Source: Bordetella bronchialis (GTDB lineage: Bacteria > Pseudomonadota > Gammaproteobacteria > Burkholderiales > Burkholderiaceae_B). Taken from it: DNA of 64,000 bases. Of this stretch, positions 39,116 through 50,351 are shown piece by piece (position 1 is the first letter of the stretch; every line of letters starts with the position of its first letter). The stretch lies in assembly GCF_001676705.1 (NCBI RefSeq), contig NZ_CP016170.1, forward strand, positions 1,736,001-1,800,000, written 5' to 3'. The notes below the pieces were generated by a model. It had not been told where the DNA came from and did no database searches. It was given only the letters and a program-made list of their open reading frames with translations. The position numbers and the translations under genes were made by a program.

Positions 39116-39711
39116 GCGAACGCGATATCGACGCTGAACTCGTCGCCCGCGTTCAGCGCGGCGACAAAAAGGCCTTCGACCTGCTGGTCCTGAAATACCA
39201 GCGCAAGATCATGCGCCTGCTCTCGCGCATGATCCGCGACCAGGCCGAGATCGAGGACGTCGCCCAGGAAGCCTTTATCAAGGCGTATCGCGCCTTGCCG
39301 CAATTCCGCGGCGAAAGCGCTTTCTACACCTGGCTTTACCGCATCGCGATCAATACCGCCCGCAACTGGCTCGCGTCCAATGGACGGCGTCCCAGCACCC
39401 CCAATGCGGTCGAAAATGAGGACGGTGAAACTTTTAATGAAACGGACAACCTAAGCGATATCAGCACCCCGGAATCCATGGTCGCCAGCCGCGAAATCGC
39501 GGAAACCGTCAACGCGGCCATACAGGGCTTGCCCGAGGAATTGCGCACGGCTATCGTCCTGCGGGAAATTGAAGGTATGAGTTACGAAGACATCGCCCAG
39601 AGCATGGGTTGTCCGATCGGTACAGTCCGGTCGCGCATATTCCGAGCCCGGGAAGCGGTGGCCGCGCGTCTGCGGCCATTGCTTGGGAACGATGCCGATC
39701 GTCGTTGGTAA
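39112..39711 (+). CDS. rpoE: ECF sigma factor sigma-E (RpoE/AlgU)
   Basis: The 199-residue factor starts MSERDIDAELVARVQRGDK. Region 2 has YQRKIMRLLSRMIRDQAEIEDVAQEAFIKAYRAL and region 4 has LPEELRTAIVLREIEGMSYEDIAQSMGCPIGTVRSRIFRAR. Both are very close to RpoE/AlgU of other proteobacteria. It directs RNA polymerase to envelope-stress genes. The anti-sigma factor rseA follows after 12 bases, then rseB and mucD. Confidence 0.96.
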   Translation: MSERDIDAELVARVQRGDKKAFDLLVLKYQRKIMRLLSRMIRDQAEIEDVAQEAFIKAYRALPQFRGESAFYTWLYRIAINTARNWLASNGRRPSTPNAVENEDGETFNETDNLSDISTPESMVASREIAETVNAAIQGLPEELRTAIVLREIEGMSYEDIAQSMGCPIGTVRSRIFRAREAVAARLRPLLGNDADRRW

Positions 39712-39723
39712 GGAGCTGGAGTC

Positions 39724-40242
39724 ATGCAAAGATCATCTGCTTCCGTCCGCGCCGAGGACACCAGCTGGGAAAATTCGGTGTCGGCCTGGATGGATGGTGA
39801 AGGAACCGAGGAATGGCTGGATGGCCTGGAAGTGGCCGAAGGCAAGGAAACCTGGGATACGTATCACCTCATAGGCGACGTACTTCGCAATCCGGAGCTG
39901 TCCATCACCCCCTCGCCGGCGTTCCAGGCCCGTCTGTCGGCCGCGCTGGCCAATGAATTGCCCATTGTCGCCCCGCGCCGCCGCCGCGCGCTGCGGCCTT
40001 CGTGGCGTTTCGGGCTGTCGGGTTTCGCGGTGGCCGCCGCGGTGGCGTCGGTGGCCTGGGTGGCCCAGCCCTACCTGGCGGGAACCAGCGACGCGCCCAC
40101 GGCGGAAACCCGGGTGCTCGCCGACGCCAGCACGACGGCGGTGGACGATCCCAGCCTTAGCGACTACCTGGAAGCGCATCGGCAACTGGCCGGCCCCACG
40201 GCCATCCGCCAAGTGTCTTTCGATGTCGGAGCGGGGCGCTGA
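39724..40242 (+). CDS. rseA: Sigma-E anti-sigma factor RseA (MucA-like)
   Basis: The 172-residue protein has an N-terminal cytoplasmic domain (ENSVSAWMDGEGTEEWLDGL, then WDTYHLIGDVLRN) as in RseA_N. A single membrane helix follows (about residues 97-117, FGLSGFAVAAAVASVAWVA), then a short periplasmic part. It should hold RpoE inactive until site-1/site-2 proteolysis releases it. The gene overlaps rseB by one base. Confidence 0.9.
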   Translation: MQRSSASVRAEDTSWENSVSAWMDGEGTEEWLDGLEVAEGKETWDTYHLIGDVLRNPELSITPSPAFQARLSAALANELPIVAPRRRRALRPSWRFGLSGFAVAAAVASVAWVAQPYLAGTSDAPTAETRVLADASTTAVDDPSLSDYLEAHRQLAGPTAIRQVSFDVGAGR

Positions 40243-41348
40243 TGACCGTTGCGACGGTCGTTGCCCTCTCTCCCAGGTCCTGGTCCAATGTCCGCCCGCT
40301 GGCGGTCCCGCCGGGAAGGCCAGCCCGTGGCCGCGGTTCCCTTGGCGCGGCGTTCGCCGCGGCCTTGCTGGCGCTGAGCGCCGGCCTGGCGCACGCCCAG
40401 GGCGGCGCGCCGCTGGCCAACAGCCTGCCCATGCCCGATGCAGAGGCCCAGGCCTTGTTGGCGCGCATCCAGGATGCCGCCGCCAAGCTCGACTATTCCG
40501 GCATCTTCACCTACCAGCAGGGCGAAACCATCCAGTCGTCGCGGGTCATCCACGTGGTGGACGGCAGCGGCGAGCGCGAGCGCATCGAAGTCCTCGACGG
40601 GCAGCCGCGCGAGTACCTGCGCCACAACGACGATATCCAGTGCCTGGTGCCCGAGCACAAGACGGTGCTGATCCAGCATAAGCGCGCCGAACAGTTCCCC
40701 GGCCTGTTGCTGGGCGCGCCCACGGGCCTGACCAAGTACTATCGCGTGCTGATGCAGCCCGCGCCGCACCGCGTCGCCGGCCGCGAGTGTCGCATCATCA
40801 CCATCGAGCCCCTGGACAAGGACCGCTACGGTTACCGCCTGTGCGCCGATACCGAGAACGACCTCCTGCTGAAGGCGCAAACGCTGTCCAACGCCTCTAC
40901 CGTGGTCGAGCAGGTGGCCTTTACCGCCTTGCGGGTCGGGACCGCGGTGGACCACGCCCAGCTGGAATCGCACTGGAATACCAAGGACTGGAAGGTATTG
41001 CAGGGCACCATGAAGCCCGTGGACCTGGCCGCCGAAGGCTGGCGCATCCCATTTCCGGCCGGGTTCATGCCGGTGTCGCAGGTGGCCCGCACCATGGCGC
41101 ATGGCGATGCCGTGAGCCAGATGGTACTGTCCGATGGCCTGGCGGCGATCTCGGTGTTCATCGAGCCGTACGACAAGAAGCGCAACCGTCATCAGCCCCA
41201 CGGCGCGTACCGGCGCGGGCCGATCAACGTCTACGGTATGCGGATTGCGGACTTCTGGGTGACGGTCCTCGGCGAAGTGCCCGCCTCCACCCTGGAGCAG
41301 CTCGCCAAGGCAACCGAATATGTGCCGCCCACCCCGGCACCCAAGTAA
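40242..41348 (+). CDS. rseB: Sigma-E regulatory protein RseB/MucB
   Basis: The 368-residue periplasmic protein has a long basic N-region before its signal helix (AAFAAALLALSAGLAHAQG). The MucB/RseB domains show KLDYSGIFTYQQGETIQSSRV, DIQCLVPEHKTVLIQ and CADTENDLLLKAQTLSN. RseB shields RseA from cleavage and senses lipopolysaccharide intermediates. It is coupled to rseA by TGATG and lies 39 bases before mucD. Confidence 0.93.
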   Translation: MTVATVVALSPRSWSNVRPLAVPPGRPARGRGSLGAAFAAALLALSAGLAHAQGGAPLANSLPMPDAEAQALLARIQDAAAKLDYSGIFTYQQGETIQSSRVIHVVDGSGERERIEVLDGQPREYLRHNDDIQCLVPEHKTVLIQHKRAEQFPGLLLGAPTGLTKYYRVLMQPAPHRVAGRECRIITIEPLDKDRYGYRLCADTENDLLLKAQTLSNASTVVEQVAFTALRVGTAVDHAQLESHWNTKDWKVLQGTMKPVDLAAEGWRIPFPAGFMPVSQVARTMAHGDAVSQMVLSDGLAAISVFIEPYDKKRNRHQPHGAYRRGPINVYGMRIADFWVTVLGEVPASTLEQLAKATEYVPPTPAPK

Positions 41349-41387
41349 ACAGCAGACGCCCCTACGGGCGCGCCCCCGGAGCATTGA

Positions 41388-42950
41388 ATGATCCTGTCCA
41401 CCGTGTCGAAACTTCCCGTGCGGCGGTTCTTCTCTTTTGAACTGCCCATGCAGATCACCCGCCTCATCGGTCGCGGCCGGCGCGGCGGAGCGGTGTTGCT
41501 GGCCGCCGTGCTGGCGGGTACGGCCTTGACCGCGCCGGCCGGCGCCGCGTCCACCGGTACCTCTTCGCCGGCGATGATGCTGCCCGATTTCACCTCCATC
41601 GTCGAAAAGGCCGATCCCGCGGTGGTGAACATCCGCACCACCGCGACCGTGCCGGTGCGCAGCGGCCCCCAGGACCCCTATGACCTGTTCCGCTTCTTCT
41701 TCGGGCCGGATTTCCAGCCGCCCGGGATGCCGGACATGCCGGGCCAGCGTCCGCGCGATCGCCAGCAGCAGCCCAAGCAGCAGCCCCAGCAGCCGCAGGA
41801 GCGCACCGTGCCGCGCGGCGTGGGCTCGGGCTTTTTCATCTCGGCGGATGGCTATGTACTGACGAACAACCACGTGGTCAGCGACGCCACGGACATTTTC
41901 GTCACCCTGACCGACGGCCGCGAGTTCAAGGCCAAGGTGGTCGGTACCGATGAGCGCACCGACGTGGCGCTGCTGAAGATCGACGCCAAGGACATGCCCT
42001 TCCTGCCCATCGGCGACGACAGCAAGATCAAGAAAGGGCAGTGGGTGCTGGCCATCGGCTCGCCCTTCGGCCTGGATTCCACCGTGACGGCCGGGATCGT
42101 CAGCGCCATCAACCGCGATACGGGCGAGTACCTGCCCTTCATCCAGACCGACGTGGCCGTGAACCCCGGCAACTCGGGTGGCCCGCTGCTCAACCTGCAG
42201 GGCGAGGTCATCGGCATCAATTCGCAGATCATCTCGCGCAGCGGCGGCTTCATGGGGATTTCCCTGGCCATCCCCATCGACGAGGTCATGCGCGTGGTGG
42301 ACGAACTGCGCACCACGGGCAAGGTCACGCGCGGCCGCATCGGTGTGCAGATCGGCGAAGTCACCAACGAGGTCGCCACGGCCCTGGGCCTGGCCCGGGC
42401 GGAAGGCGCCCTGGTCAGCAGCGTGGAGGGCGACAGCCCGGCCGACGCCGCAGGCGTCCAGCCCGGCGACGTCATCCTGCGCTTCAATAACAAGCCGATC
42501 GCCCGCTGGTCCGACCTGCCGCGCATGGTGGGCGAAACCAAGCCCGGCACCGTGGCGCCCCTGCAGGTATGGCGCAAGGGCAAGAATGTCACGCTGAGCG
42601 TCAAGGTGGCCGAAATCCCGCAGGCCAAGCCCACGGCCGCCCGCAAGGCCGAACCCGAGAAAGAACCGGCCGCTTCCACCGCCCTGGGGCTGACCGTGGT
42701 ACCGGTGCCCACCGCCACGCAGTCCAAGCTGAAGATCAAGGGCGGCGTGATGGTGCGCGAGGCCACCGGCCAGGCTGCCCAGGCCGGCGTCCAGGAAGGG
42801 GACATCGTGTTGTCTATCGGCGACACCGACGTCACGGCGCCCGAGCAGTTCGTACAGGTCGCCGGCAAGGTGGACAAGGCCAGGCCGGTCCCGCTGCTGA
42901 TACGCCGCGGCGACCAGACCCAGTGGGTGGTGGTCCAACCCGGCAAGTAG
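41388..42950 (+). CDS. mucD: DegP/MucD-type periplasmic serine protease
   Basis: The 520-residue protein starts at ATG 41388 with GGAG six bases upstream; ATG 41448 would also leave a signal peptide. The triad is His162 (TNNHVVSD), Asp192 (RTDVALLKI) and Ser263 ([12 protein letters not shown]). A Gln/Pro-rich loop precedes the protease core. Two PDZ domains follow ([26 protein letters not shown]). It degrades misfolded periplasmic proteins and ends the sigma-E operon. Confidence 0.95.
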   Translation: MILSTVSKLPVRRFFSFELPMQITRLIGRGRRGGAVLLAAVLAGTALTAPAGAASTGTSSPAMMLPDFTSIVEKADPAVVNIRTTATVPVRSGPQDPYDLFRFFFGPDFQPPGMPDMPGQRPRDRQQQPKQQPQQPQERTVPRGVGSGFFISADGYVLTNNHVVSDATDIFVTLTDGREFKAKVVGTDERTDVALLKIDAKDMPFLPIGDDSKIKKGQWVLAIGSPFGLDSTVTAGIVSAINRDTGEYLPFIQTDVAVNPGNSGGPLLNLQGEVIGINSQIISRSGGFMGISLAIPIDEVMRVVDELRTTGKVTRGRIGVQIGEVTNEVATALGLARAEGALVSSVEGDSPADAAGVQPGDVILRFNNKPIARWSDLPRMVGETKPGTVAPLQVWRKGKNVTLSVKVAEIPQAKPTAARKAEPEKEPAASTALGLTVVPVPTATQSKLKIKGGVMVREATGQAAQAGVQEGDIVLSIGDTDVTAPEQFVQVAGKVDKARPVPLLIRRGDQTQWVVVQPGK

Positions 42951-42982
42951 GCGCAAGACCGGCTAAAATCGCTGGTTGCCGC

Positions 42983-43011
42983 AAGGAGGGGGCGCATGGC
43001 GCCCCCTCCTT
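42983..43011 (+). terminator. Perfect 13-bp hairpin between mucD and lepA
   Basis: AAGGAGGGGGCGC (42983-42995) and GCGCCCCCTCCTT (42999-43011) are exact inverted repeats around a 3-base ATG loop. ATTTGG follows, not a clean T-run. It starts 32 bases after the mucD stop and ends 37 bases before lepA. It could be a terminator, or an RNA barrier separating the sigma-E operon from lepA. Confidence 0.65.
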
Positions 43012-43048
43012 ATTTGGTGCACCGGTACCTTCCTTTCCCCACCCGCTT

Positions 43049-44842
<1,794 letters not shown>

Positions 44843-44865
44843 ATAAAGCGAGAAGGCATCACAAT

Positions 44866-45750
44866 ATGAGCTGGAACTTTGCGCTGATTTTGTTCGTCCT
44901 GCTGGTCATCACCGGCATCATCTGGCTACTGGACGTCACCGTCCTGCGCAAGGCGCGGCGGCGCAAGGGGGAAGAGGCGGCGGCCCGGTTCGATCCGGCC
45001 GTCATCGGCGATCCGCAAGAGGCCGAACGCCTGCGCCGCGAAGCCGCCGAGTCCGCCAGCCGCGTGCCGTGGTGGGTGGAATACGCGGTCAGCTTCTTTC
45101 CGGTGATTCTGTTCGTATTCGTGCTGCGGTCGTTCGTGGTCGAACCCTTCCGCATTCCGTCCGGCTCCATGCTGCCCACCCTGGAATCCGGCGACCTGAT
45201 CCTGGTGAACAAGTTCAGCCGCGGTATCCGCCTTCCCATCATCGACAAGAAAGTGCTGGATACCGGCGAGCTGCAGCGCGGGGACGTGATCGTGTTCCGC
45301 TATCCGGTGGATCCGGACGTCGATTACATCAAACGGGTGGTGGGCCTGCCGGGTGACGAAGTCGCCTACCTGGACAAGAAACTATATGTAAACGGCCAGG
45401 AGGTGAAGCACGTCCGGGACGGCAACTATTTCGAACCGGACCGGGTAGCCTACATCAACCGGTATAAGGAGACGTTGGGCGACGTTACCCACGATATCCT
45501 GCTGGATGAGGACAAATACCAGGAGTACGGCCCTATTTGGCAATTCCCGCACCTGGACAACTGCCAGTACAGCCGCAATGGCGTGCGCTGCAAGGTGCCG
45601 GCCGGCGAATACTTCGCCATGGGGGACAACCGCGACAACAGCGCGGACAGCCGCTACTGGGGATTCGTTCCGGACGGTAATATCGTAGGCAAGGCCTTCT
45701 TCATCTGGATGAATTTTTCCGATCTAAGCCGGATCGGACGATTCAATTGA
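44866..45750 (+). CDS. lepB: Signal peptidase I
   Basis: The 294-residue inner-membrane enzyme cuts signal peptides from exported proteins. Two membrane helices lie at about residues 5-25 and 70-85. The catalytic pair is Ser101 ([11 protein letters not shown]) and Lys156 ([12 protein letters not shown]). [16 protein letters not shown] is also diagnostic. It ends one base before the rnc ATG, so the pair is co-transcribed and probably coupled. Confidence 0.97.
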   Translation: MSWNFALILFVLLVITGIIWLLDVTVLRKARRRKGEEAAARFDPAVIGDPQEAERLRREAAESASRVPWWVEYAVSFFPVILFVFVLRSFVVEPFRIPSGSMLPTLESGDLILVNKFSRGIRLPIIDKKVLDTGELQRGDVIVFRYPVDPDVDYIKRVVGLPGDEVAYLDKKLYVNGQEVKHVRDGNYFEPDRVAYINRYKETLGDVTHDILLDEDKYQEYGPIWQFPHLDNCQYSRNGVRCKVPAGEYFAMGDNRDNSADSRYWGFVPDGNIVGKAFFIWMNFSDLSRIGRFN

Positions 45751-45751
45751 C

Positions 45752-46510
45752 ATGTCGCTCGACGCGCTACAAACCCGCCTGGATCACCGTTTCCGCGATG
45801 CCGCCCTGCTGGAGCAGGCGCTGACGCATCGCAGCCATGGTGCGCGCCATAACGAACGACTGGAATTCCTGGGCGATGCCGTCCTGAATTTCGTCGTGGC
45901 ATCCATGCTGTTCGAGCGCTTCACCAAAATCGACGAGGGCGATCTATCACGCCTGCGCGCCAACCTGGTCAAGCAGGCCTCGCTGGCGGACATCGCGCAG
46001 AAGCTCGACCTGTCGCAGGATCTGCGGCTGGGCGAAGGCGAGCTCAAGAGCGGCGGCTTTCGCCGGCCTTCCATCCTGGCCGACACGCTGGAAGCCCTCT
46101 TCGGGGCGGTTTTCCTGGACGGTGGTTTCGACGCGGCGCGCCGGGTCATCGCCAGGCAATACCAGCCCGTGCTGGCGACGGTCGATCCCAAGACGCTGGG
46201 CAAGGACTCCAAGACCCTGTTGCAGGAGTTCCTGCAAGGGCGCAAGATGGCCTTGCCGGTATACACGGTTGTCGCCACGCACGGCGCCGCGCACAGCCAG
46301 CAGTTCGAGGTCGAGTGCGCCATCGCGCCGCTGGATATCAAGGTGACGGCCCCGGGCGCCAGCCGCCGCGCCGCCGAGCAGTCCGCCGCCAAGCTGGCGC
46401 TGGAAGCGGCGCAGGCCGCCAGTCCCCCCAAGGCCGGCCGCCGTGCGCCGCGCGCGCGCAAGACCGCGCAATTGTCCTTGCCGGTCGCCGTAGCCCAAGA
46501 GATCAAATGA
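45752..46510 (+). CDS. rnc: Ribonuclease III
   Basis: The 252-residue enzyme cuts double-stranded RNA, including the rRNA precursor. The catalytic domain has [18 protein letters not shown] and [16 protein letters not shown] with the metal-binding acids. A dsRNA-binding domain follows ([21 protein letters not shown] ... [14 protein letters not shown] split by a loop). A basic tail [12 protein letters not shown] ends the protein. The stop overlaps era by 4 bases. Confidence 0.97.
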   Translation: MSLDALQTRLDHRFRDAALLEQALTHRSHGARHNERLEFLGDAVLNFVVASMLFERFTKIDEGDLSRLRANLVKQASLADIAQKLDLSQDLRLGEGELKSGGFRRPSILADTLEALFGAVFLDGGFDAARRVIARQYQPVLATVDPKTLGKDSKTLLQEFLQGRKMALPVYTVVATHGAAHSQQFEVECAIAPLDIKVTAPGASRRAAEQSAAKLALEAAQAASPPKAGRRAPRARKTAQLSLPVAVAQEIK

Positions 46511-47415
46511 CGCAGGAACAATCGCCCCCCGCCAGCGCCACCCGGTGCGGCTTCGTCGCCATCGTGGGCCGGCCCAACGTCGGCAAGTCCACGCTGAACA
46601 ACGCGCTGATCGGCGGCAAGGTCTCCATCGTCTCGCGCAAGGCGCAGACCACGCGGCATCGCATCCATGGGGTGCTGACCCGCGGTGCGGACCAGTTCGT
46701 GTTCGTCGATACGCCGGGTTTCCAGACGCGCCACGGCGGCACCATGAACCGCATGATGAACCGCGTGGTCACGCAGGCGCTGGCCGATGTGGACGTGGTC
46801 GTGCACGTGGTCGAAGCGGGAAAGTGGTCCGAGGGCGACGCCAAGCTGCTTCCCTTGTTGCCCGCCGGCGACCGCACCATACTCGCCGTCAATAAAGTGG
46901 ACGCGCTGAAGGACCGGGACAGCCTGTATCCCTACGTGGCCAAGGTCAGCGCCTTGCACGATTATGGCGCGGTGGTGCCGGTCAGCGCCGCCCGCAACCG
47001 CCAGCTGGACGACCTGCTGGATGAAATCGCCAAGCGCCTGCCGGAAGGCGAACACATGTTCGAGGCCGACACGCTGACCGACCGCCCCATGCGCTTCATT
47101 GCCGCCGAGCTGGTGCGCGAAAAGATCTTCCGCCTGGTTGGCGATGAGCTGCCCTACGGCTGTACCGTTGTCATCGAACAGTGGGAAGAGCACGACAAGG
47201 GCGCCCGGGTGGCGGCCTGCATCGTGGTGGAGCGCGAAAGCCACAAGCCTATCCTGCTGGGCGCGGGCGGGCAGCACATGAAGCGCATCGCCACCGAAGC
47301 GCGGCAGGAAATCGCGAAGATGCTGGACAAGCCCGTGCACCTGGAGATCTACATCAAGGTGCGCAAGGGCTGGTCCGATCGCGAAGAGGCGCTGCGCGAC
47401 CTGGGATATGAGTAA
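46507..47415 (+). CDS. era: GTPase Era
   Basis: The 302-residue GTPase has [16 protein letters not shown], the Era G2/G3 region ([18 protein letters not shown]), NKVDAL, and a C-terminal KH domain ([20 protein letters not shown]). It binds the 3' end of 16S rRNA and checks 30S assembly. It overlaps rnc by 4 bases and recO by 8, which fits the rnc-era-recO operon. Confidence 0.97.
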   Translation: MTQEQSPPASATRCGFVAIVGRPNVGKSTLNNALIGGKVSIVSRKAQTTRHRIHGVLTRGADQFVFVDTPGFQTRHGGTMNRMMNRVVTQALADVDVVVHVVEAGKWSEGDAKLLPLLPAGDRTILAVNKVDALKDRDSLYPYVAKVSALHDYGAVVPVSAARNRQLDDLLDEIAKRLPEGEHMFEADTLTDRPMRFIAAELVREKIFRLVGDELPYGCTVVIEQWEEHDKGARVAACIVVERESHKPILLGAGGQHMKRIATEARQEIAKMLDKPVHLEIYIKVRKGWSDREEALRDLGYE

Positions 47416-48022
47416 ACGCGGCACGCGCGTACAGGACTCCCCCGGCTACATGCTGCACGCCACGCCGTGGCGGGAAACCTCGCTGGTGGTGCAGGCGTTC
47501 TCGCGCGATCATGGCTGCGTGGCCCTGGTGGCCAAGGGCGCCAAGCGGCCGTATTCCGCGCTGCGTCCCGTCTTGTCGGCCTTCCAGCCCCTGGCCTTGT
47601 CGTGGTCGGGCAGCGGCGAAGTCAAGACGCTTACCCGCGCCGAGGTCGCCGGTATCCGGCCGCTGGCGGGTGCGGCGCTGATGTCGGCCTGGTACATGAA
47701 CGAATTGTTGCTGCGCCTGCTGCCGCGCGAGGACGCGCATCCGGTGCTGTTCGACGCCTACGATACCGCCCTGACGCAACTGGCCGGCGGCAGCCGGGCC
47801 GCCGGCGCGCTGCGGCGCTTCGAGTGGACCCTGCTGCGCGAAACCGGCTATGGCGTGGACGAGGCCGTGCCGGAATTCGACGACCCGGACACCGAGCCGC
47901 GCCTGCGCCATCGGCTTCGGGAACGGCTGGCCGAAATCCTGGCGGGCCGTCCGCTGTCCACGCGCCGCGTGCTGCTGGAATTTCAGGCGCGCCGGCTGTC
48001 GGCCCGCCTGCCCAGCAAGTAG
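47408..48022 (+). CDS. recO: DNA repair protein RecO, unusually short
   Basis: The 204-residue protein has the OB-fold start (RVQDSPGYMLHATPWRETSLVV), KGAKRPYSALRPVLSAFQPL and the helical ALRRFEWTLLRETGYGV. In E. coli RecO (242 residues) GYGV is followed by about 40 residues of beta structure and loop. Here GYGVDEAVPEFDDPD runs almost directly into the last helices (RLAEILAGRPLSTRRVLLEF). The frame is open and ordered, so this looks like a natural compact form rather than a frameshift. RecO loads RecA with RecF/RecR. Confidence 0.9.
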   Translation: MSKRGTRVQDSPGYMLHATPWRETSLVVQAFSRDHGCVALVAKGAKRPYSALRPVLSAFQPLALSWSGSGEVKTLTRAEVAGIRPLAGAALMSAWYMNELLLRLLPREDAHPVLFDAYDTALTQLAGGSRAAGALRRFEWTLLRETGYGVDEAVPEFDDPDTEPRLRHRLRERLAEILAGRPLSTRRVLLEFQARRLSARLPSK

Positions 48023-49308
48023 CCGCAGGCCGCCCATATCGCCGCGCAGGCGGCCCCCACCAGGGCGACCAGGGCGGCGCCGTGGCCCAAGGCATCCACC
48101 CCGGTTTTCACCCAGGCGCTGGCGGCATCGCCGGCGCGGTACACCACCGTGTCGATGAAGTTCTTGGCCTTGTACTTCGCTTCCGCGTCCACGGTGGTGA
48201 AGATCATTTCCCGCCCCGGCCGCACCAGCGCATATTCGCCGACCCGGCGCAGCACCATGACCACCGCCAGCACGCCAAACACCGGAGCCACGGCCAGGAC
48301 CAGGAACCCCGCGCAAATGGCGATGGGAATAGCCGTCAGCAGGAAGGTCACGCCCAGCCGCTGCGCCAGGCGGCCGGTCACGAACAGCTGCGTCAGCATG
48401 GACAGGGCCTGCACCGTGAAATCGAGCGCGCTGAAAACGCGGATGCGCGCCGCGGACGAACTGAACGCGTCGGCGACCAGGCGGGCCTGCTCCAGGTAAA
48501 GAAAGGTACTTGCCGTGGCCAACAGGACGACGAAGGCGGAAATTCCCAGCAGATAGGGCGAAGTCAGCGTGCGCGTGGCGCCCGCCAATATGCCGCCGCC
48601 GATGGGGCGGCCCGGTGGCGCCGGGTCGTCGCTCGCGGCGCCCGCGGCGCCCGCGGCGCCCGCGGTGGCGCGCCACCGCATCAGCCAGGACTTCAGGGGC
48701 AGGGTCAGGGCCAGGAAGATGGCGGACAGCAGTATCAACCCCGGCGCGCCCAGGCTGCCCGCCAGGGAAGCCCCCAGTACCGGCCCGGCAAGTCCGCCCG
48801 TGCTCGCACCCGCGGCGATGAAGGCGAACAGCCGCTTGGCCTGCGATGTCCGGAACACGTCCGCCATCAGGCTCCACGCGACCGACACCACGAACAAATT
48901 GAAGACCGACAGCCATACGTAGAAAGCGCGCGCCGCCCAGGCGTCGGCCGGCAGCCGGTACAGCCATGCGGCGAATCCCACCAGCGTGGCGGCGAAGAAC
49001 GCGTAGGTCCACGTCACGAAGTTGGCCCGGGGAACCCGGCGCGCGAGCCAGCCGAAGCATGGCACCGCGGCCAGCATCACGACAAACGTGGCGGTGAACA
49101 GCCACTGCAGCTTGTCCACCCCCGCCGCGATCCCCAGCGTTTCGCGGATGGGCCGCAGGGTGAAATAGCCCGTGAACAGGCAAAAGAAGAAGGCGAAGCC
49201 GCACAGGGCGGCGCGGCCTTCGCCCGCATGTATGTTCAGGGCGCGGCCCAGCCGGCCTGGCCTGGATTCCGCGGCGGGGTGGGGGGCGCTTCCCGGCTCG
49301 GCCGCCAT
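47983..49308 (-). CDS. MFS transporter resembling ATP/ADP-translocase-like (NTT) proteins
   Basis: The 441-residue inner-membrane protein has about 12 hydrophobic helices. The stretch FFFCLFTGYFTLRPIRETLGIAAGVDKLQWLF and the late KYKAKNFIDTVVYRAGDAASAW match the branch of the major facilitator superfamily related to NTT nucleotide carriers. Members are common in free-living proteobacteria and their cargo is unknown. The 3' end overlaps recO by 40 bases in convergent orientation. The aldo/keto reductase lies on its upstream side 7 bases away, suggesting co-transcription. Confidence 0.82.
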   Translation of the reverse strand: MAAEPGSAPHPAAESRPGRLGRALNIHAGEGRAALCGFAFFFCLFTGYFTLRPIRETLGIAAGVDKLQWLFTATFVVMLAAVPCFGWLARRVPRANFVTWTYAFFAATLVGFAAWLYRLPADAWAARAFYVWLSVFNLFVVSVAWSLMADVFRTSQAKRLFAFIAAGASTGGLAGPVLGASLAGSLGAPGLILLSAIFLALTLPLKSWLMRWRATAGAAGAAGAASDDPAPPGRPIGGGILAGATRTLTSPYLLGISAFVVLLATASTFLYLEQARLVADAFSSSAARIRVFSALDFTVQALSMLTQLFVTGRLAQRLGVTFLLTAIPIAICAGFLVLAVAPVFGVLAVVMVLRRVGEYALVRPGREMIFTTVDAEAKYKAKNFIDTVVYRAGDAASAWVKTGVDALGHGAALVALVGAACAAIWAACGYLLGRRADSRRA

Positions 49309-49315
49309 GATGCGG

Positions 49316-50239
49316 TCAGGCGAACAGGGCGGCGATGCGTTCCCGCATGGCGGCGTCGGGCAGCCGGCCGTATCCCGCCAACAGGTTGTCCTGCATATTC
49401 GCCGGCTTGGACGTGGCGGGGATGACGGCGGTCACGGCAGGGTGGCCGATGATGAACTTCAGGAAGATCTGCGCCCAGGACGTGCAGTCGATTTCCCCCG
49501 CCCACTCGGGCAGCGGCCTGCCACGCACCTGGCGGAACAAGGCGCCATCCTGGAAGGGACGGTTGATCAGCACCGCCACGCCTCGCGCCTGGCAGGCCGG
49601 CAGCAGGCGTTTTTCCGCGCCGCGGGCCGCGACGGAAAGATTGATCTGTACGAAATCCGGCTTTTCCCGTTCGACCAGGGCGGTGAGCTCGTCCTGCGAC
49701 GATTCCGTGTAGTGCGTGATGCCCACGTAGCGCGTCACGCCTTGCTGTTTCAGTTCGCGCAGCAGGGCCAGCTGGGTGGCCGTATCGATCAGGTTGTGGA
49801 CCTGGATCAGGTCCAGCTTGCGGGTACGCAGGGCGCTTTCGGAGTCGCGTACCTGCTGCATGCCGCCGTCGCGGCCGCGCGTGCCTATCTTGGTCGCCAG
49901 GAATACGCCATCGCGGGCCTTCAGCCGGGCGAGCAATTCGCCCGTGACGGCCTCGGCCTGGCCGTAGCTGGGCGCGGTATCGATGACGGCGCTTTTGCCG
50001 GCGGAGGCCAGCAGGCGCTGCACGACTTCCTGCAGCGGGGCCAGCTCGCCGCCGTTGCGCGGGCTGACGTCGAAGGTGTCGGCCGTGCCCAGCCCGACCA
50101 CGGGCAGGGTCTCGCCGCTGGAAGGTATGGGGCGCCGGTGCATGGCGGGCGTCTGTCCGGCTTGCGCGGCGTGCAGGAGCCAGGCGGGCGCCAAGGCGGC
50201 CAGCGGGGCGTTCAGCAGGAAGCGTCGGCGGGTGGGCAT
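49316..50239 (-). CDS. Exported aldo/keto reductase with Tat signal
   Basis: The 307-residue protein starts MPTRRRFLLNAPLAALAPAW with GGAG upstream. The twin arginines and the AQAGQ cleavage region indicate Tat export. The fold has VIDTAPSYGQAEA (Asp, Tyr), FLATKIGTRG (Lys) and VGITHYTESS (His-region), the aldo/keto reductase tetrad pattern. The rare exported members reduce unknown periplasmic aldehydes. It is followed by the NTT-like transporter with a 7-base gap. Confidence 0.85.
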   Translation of the reverse strand: MPTRRRFLLNAPLAALAPAWLLHAAQAGQTPAMHRRPIPSSGETLPVVGLGTADTFDVSPRNGGELAPLQEVVQRLLASAGKSAVIDTAPSYGQAEAVTGELLARLKARDGVFLATKIGTRGRDGGMQQVRDSESALRTRKLDLIQVHNLIDTATQLALLRELKQQGVTRYVGITHYTESSQDELTALVEREKPDFVQINLSVAARGAEKRLLPACQARGVAVLINRPFQDGALFRQVRGRPLPEWAGEIDCTSWAQIFLKFIIGHPAVTAVIPATSKPANMQDNLLAGYGRLPDAAMRERIAALFA

Positions 50240-50251
50240 CGTCGTACTCCG

Positions 50252-50284
50252 AAAAGAAAAGGGGCTCACGAACCGCGAGCCCTT
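50252..50284 (-). terminator. Rho-independent terminator of the BI-1 family gene
   Basis: On the minus strand GGGCTC (from 50282) pairs with GAGCCC (to 50262), and CTTTTCTTTTC follows. It lies 70 bases past the yccA-like stop and immediately before the aldo/keto reductase start, so it also insulates that gene. Confidence 0.8.
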
Positions 50285-50351
50285 GGCCTATCGGCGGGAC
50301 GGCCCGGGGCCGCCCCGCGGTACAACTACCGGCTGGTCCGCCGGCCGGCGA

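Noticed and set aside
40164..42956. A 930-codon minus-strand frame opposite rseB and mucD
   Set aside because: Same composition artefact; the sense genes have triads and signal peptides.
44872..44900. GGAACTTT followed by a TCGTCC as a sigma-E promoter
   Set aside because: It lies inside the lepB coding start and the -10 part is a poor match.
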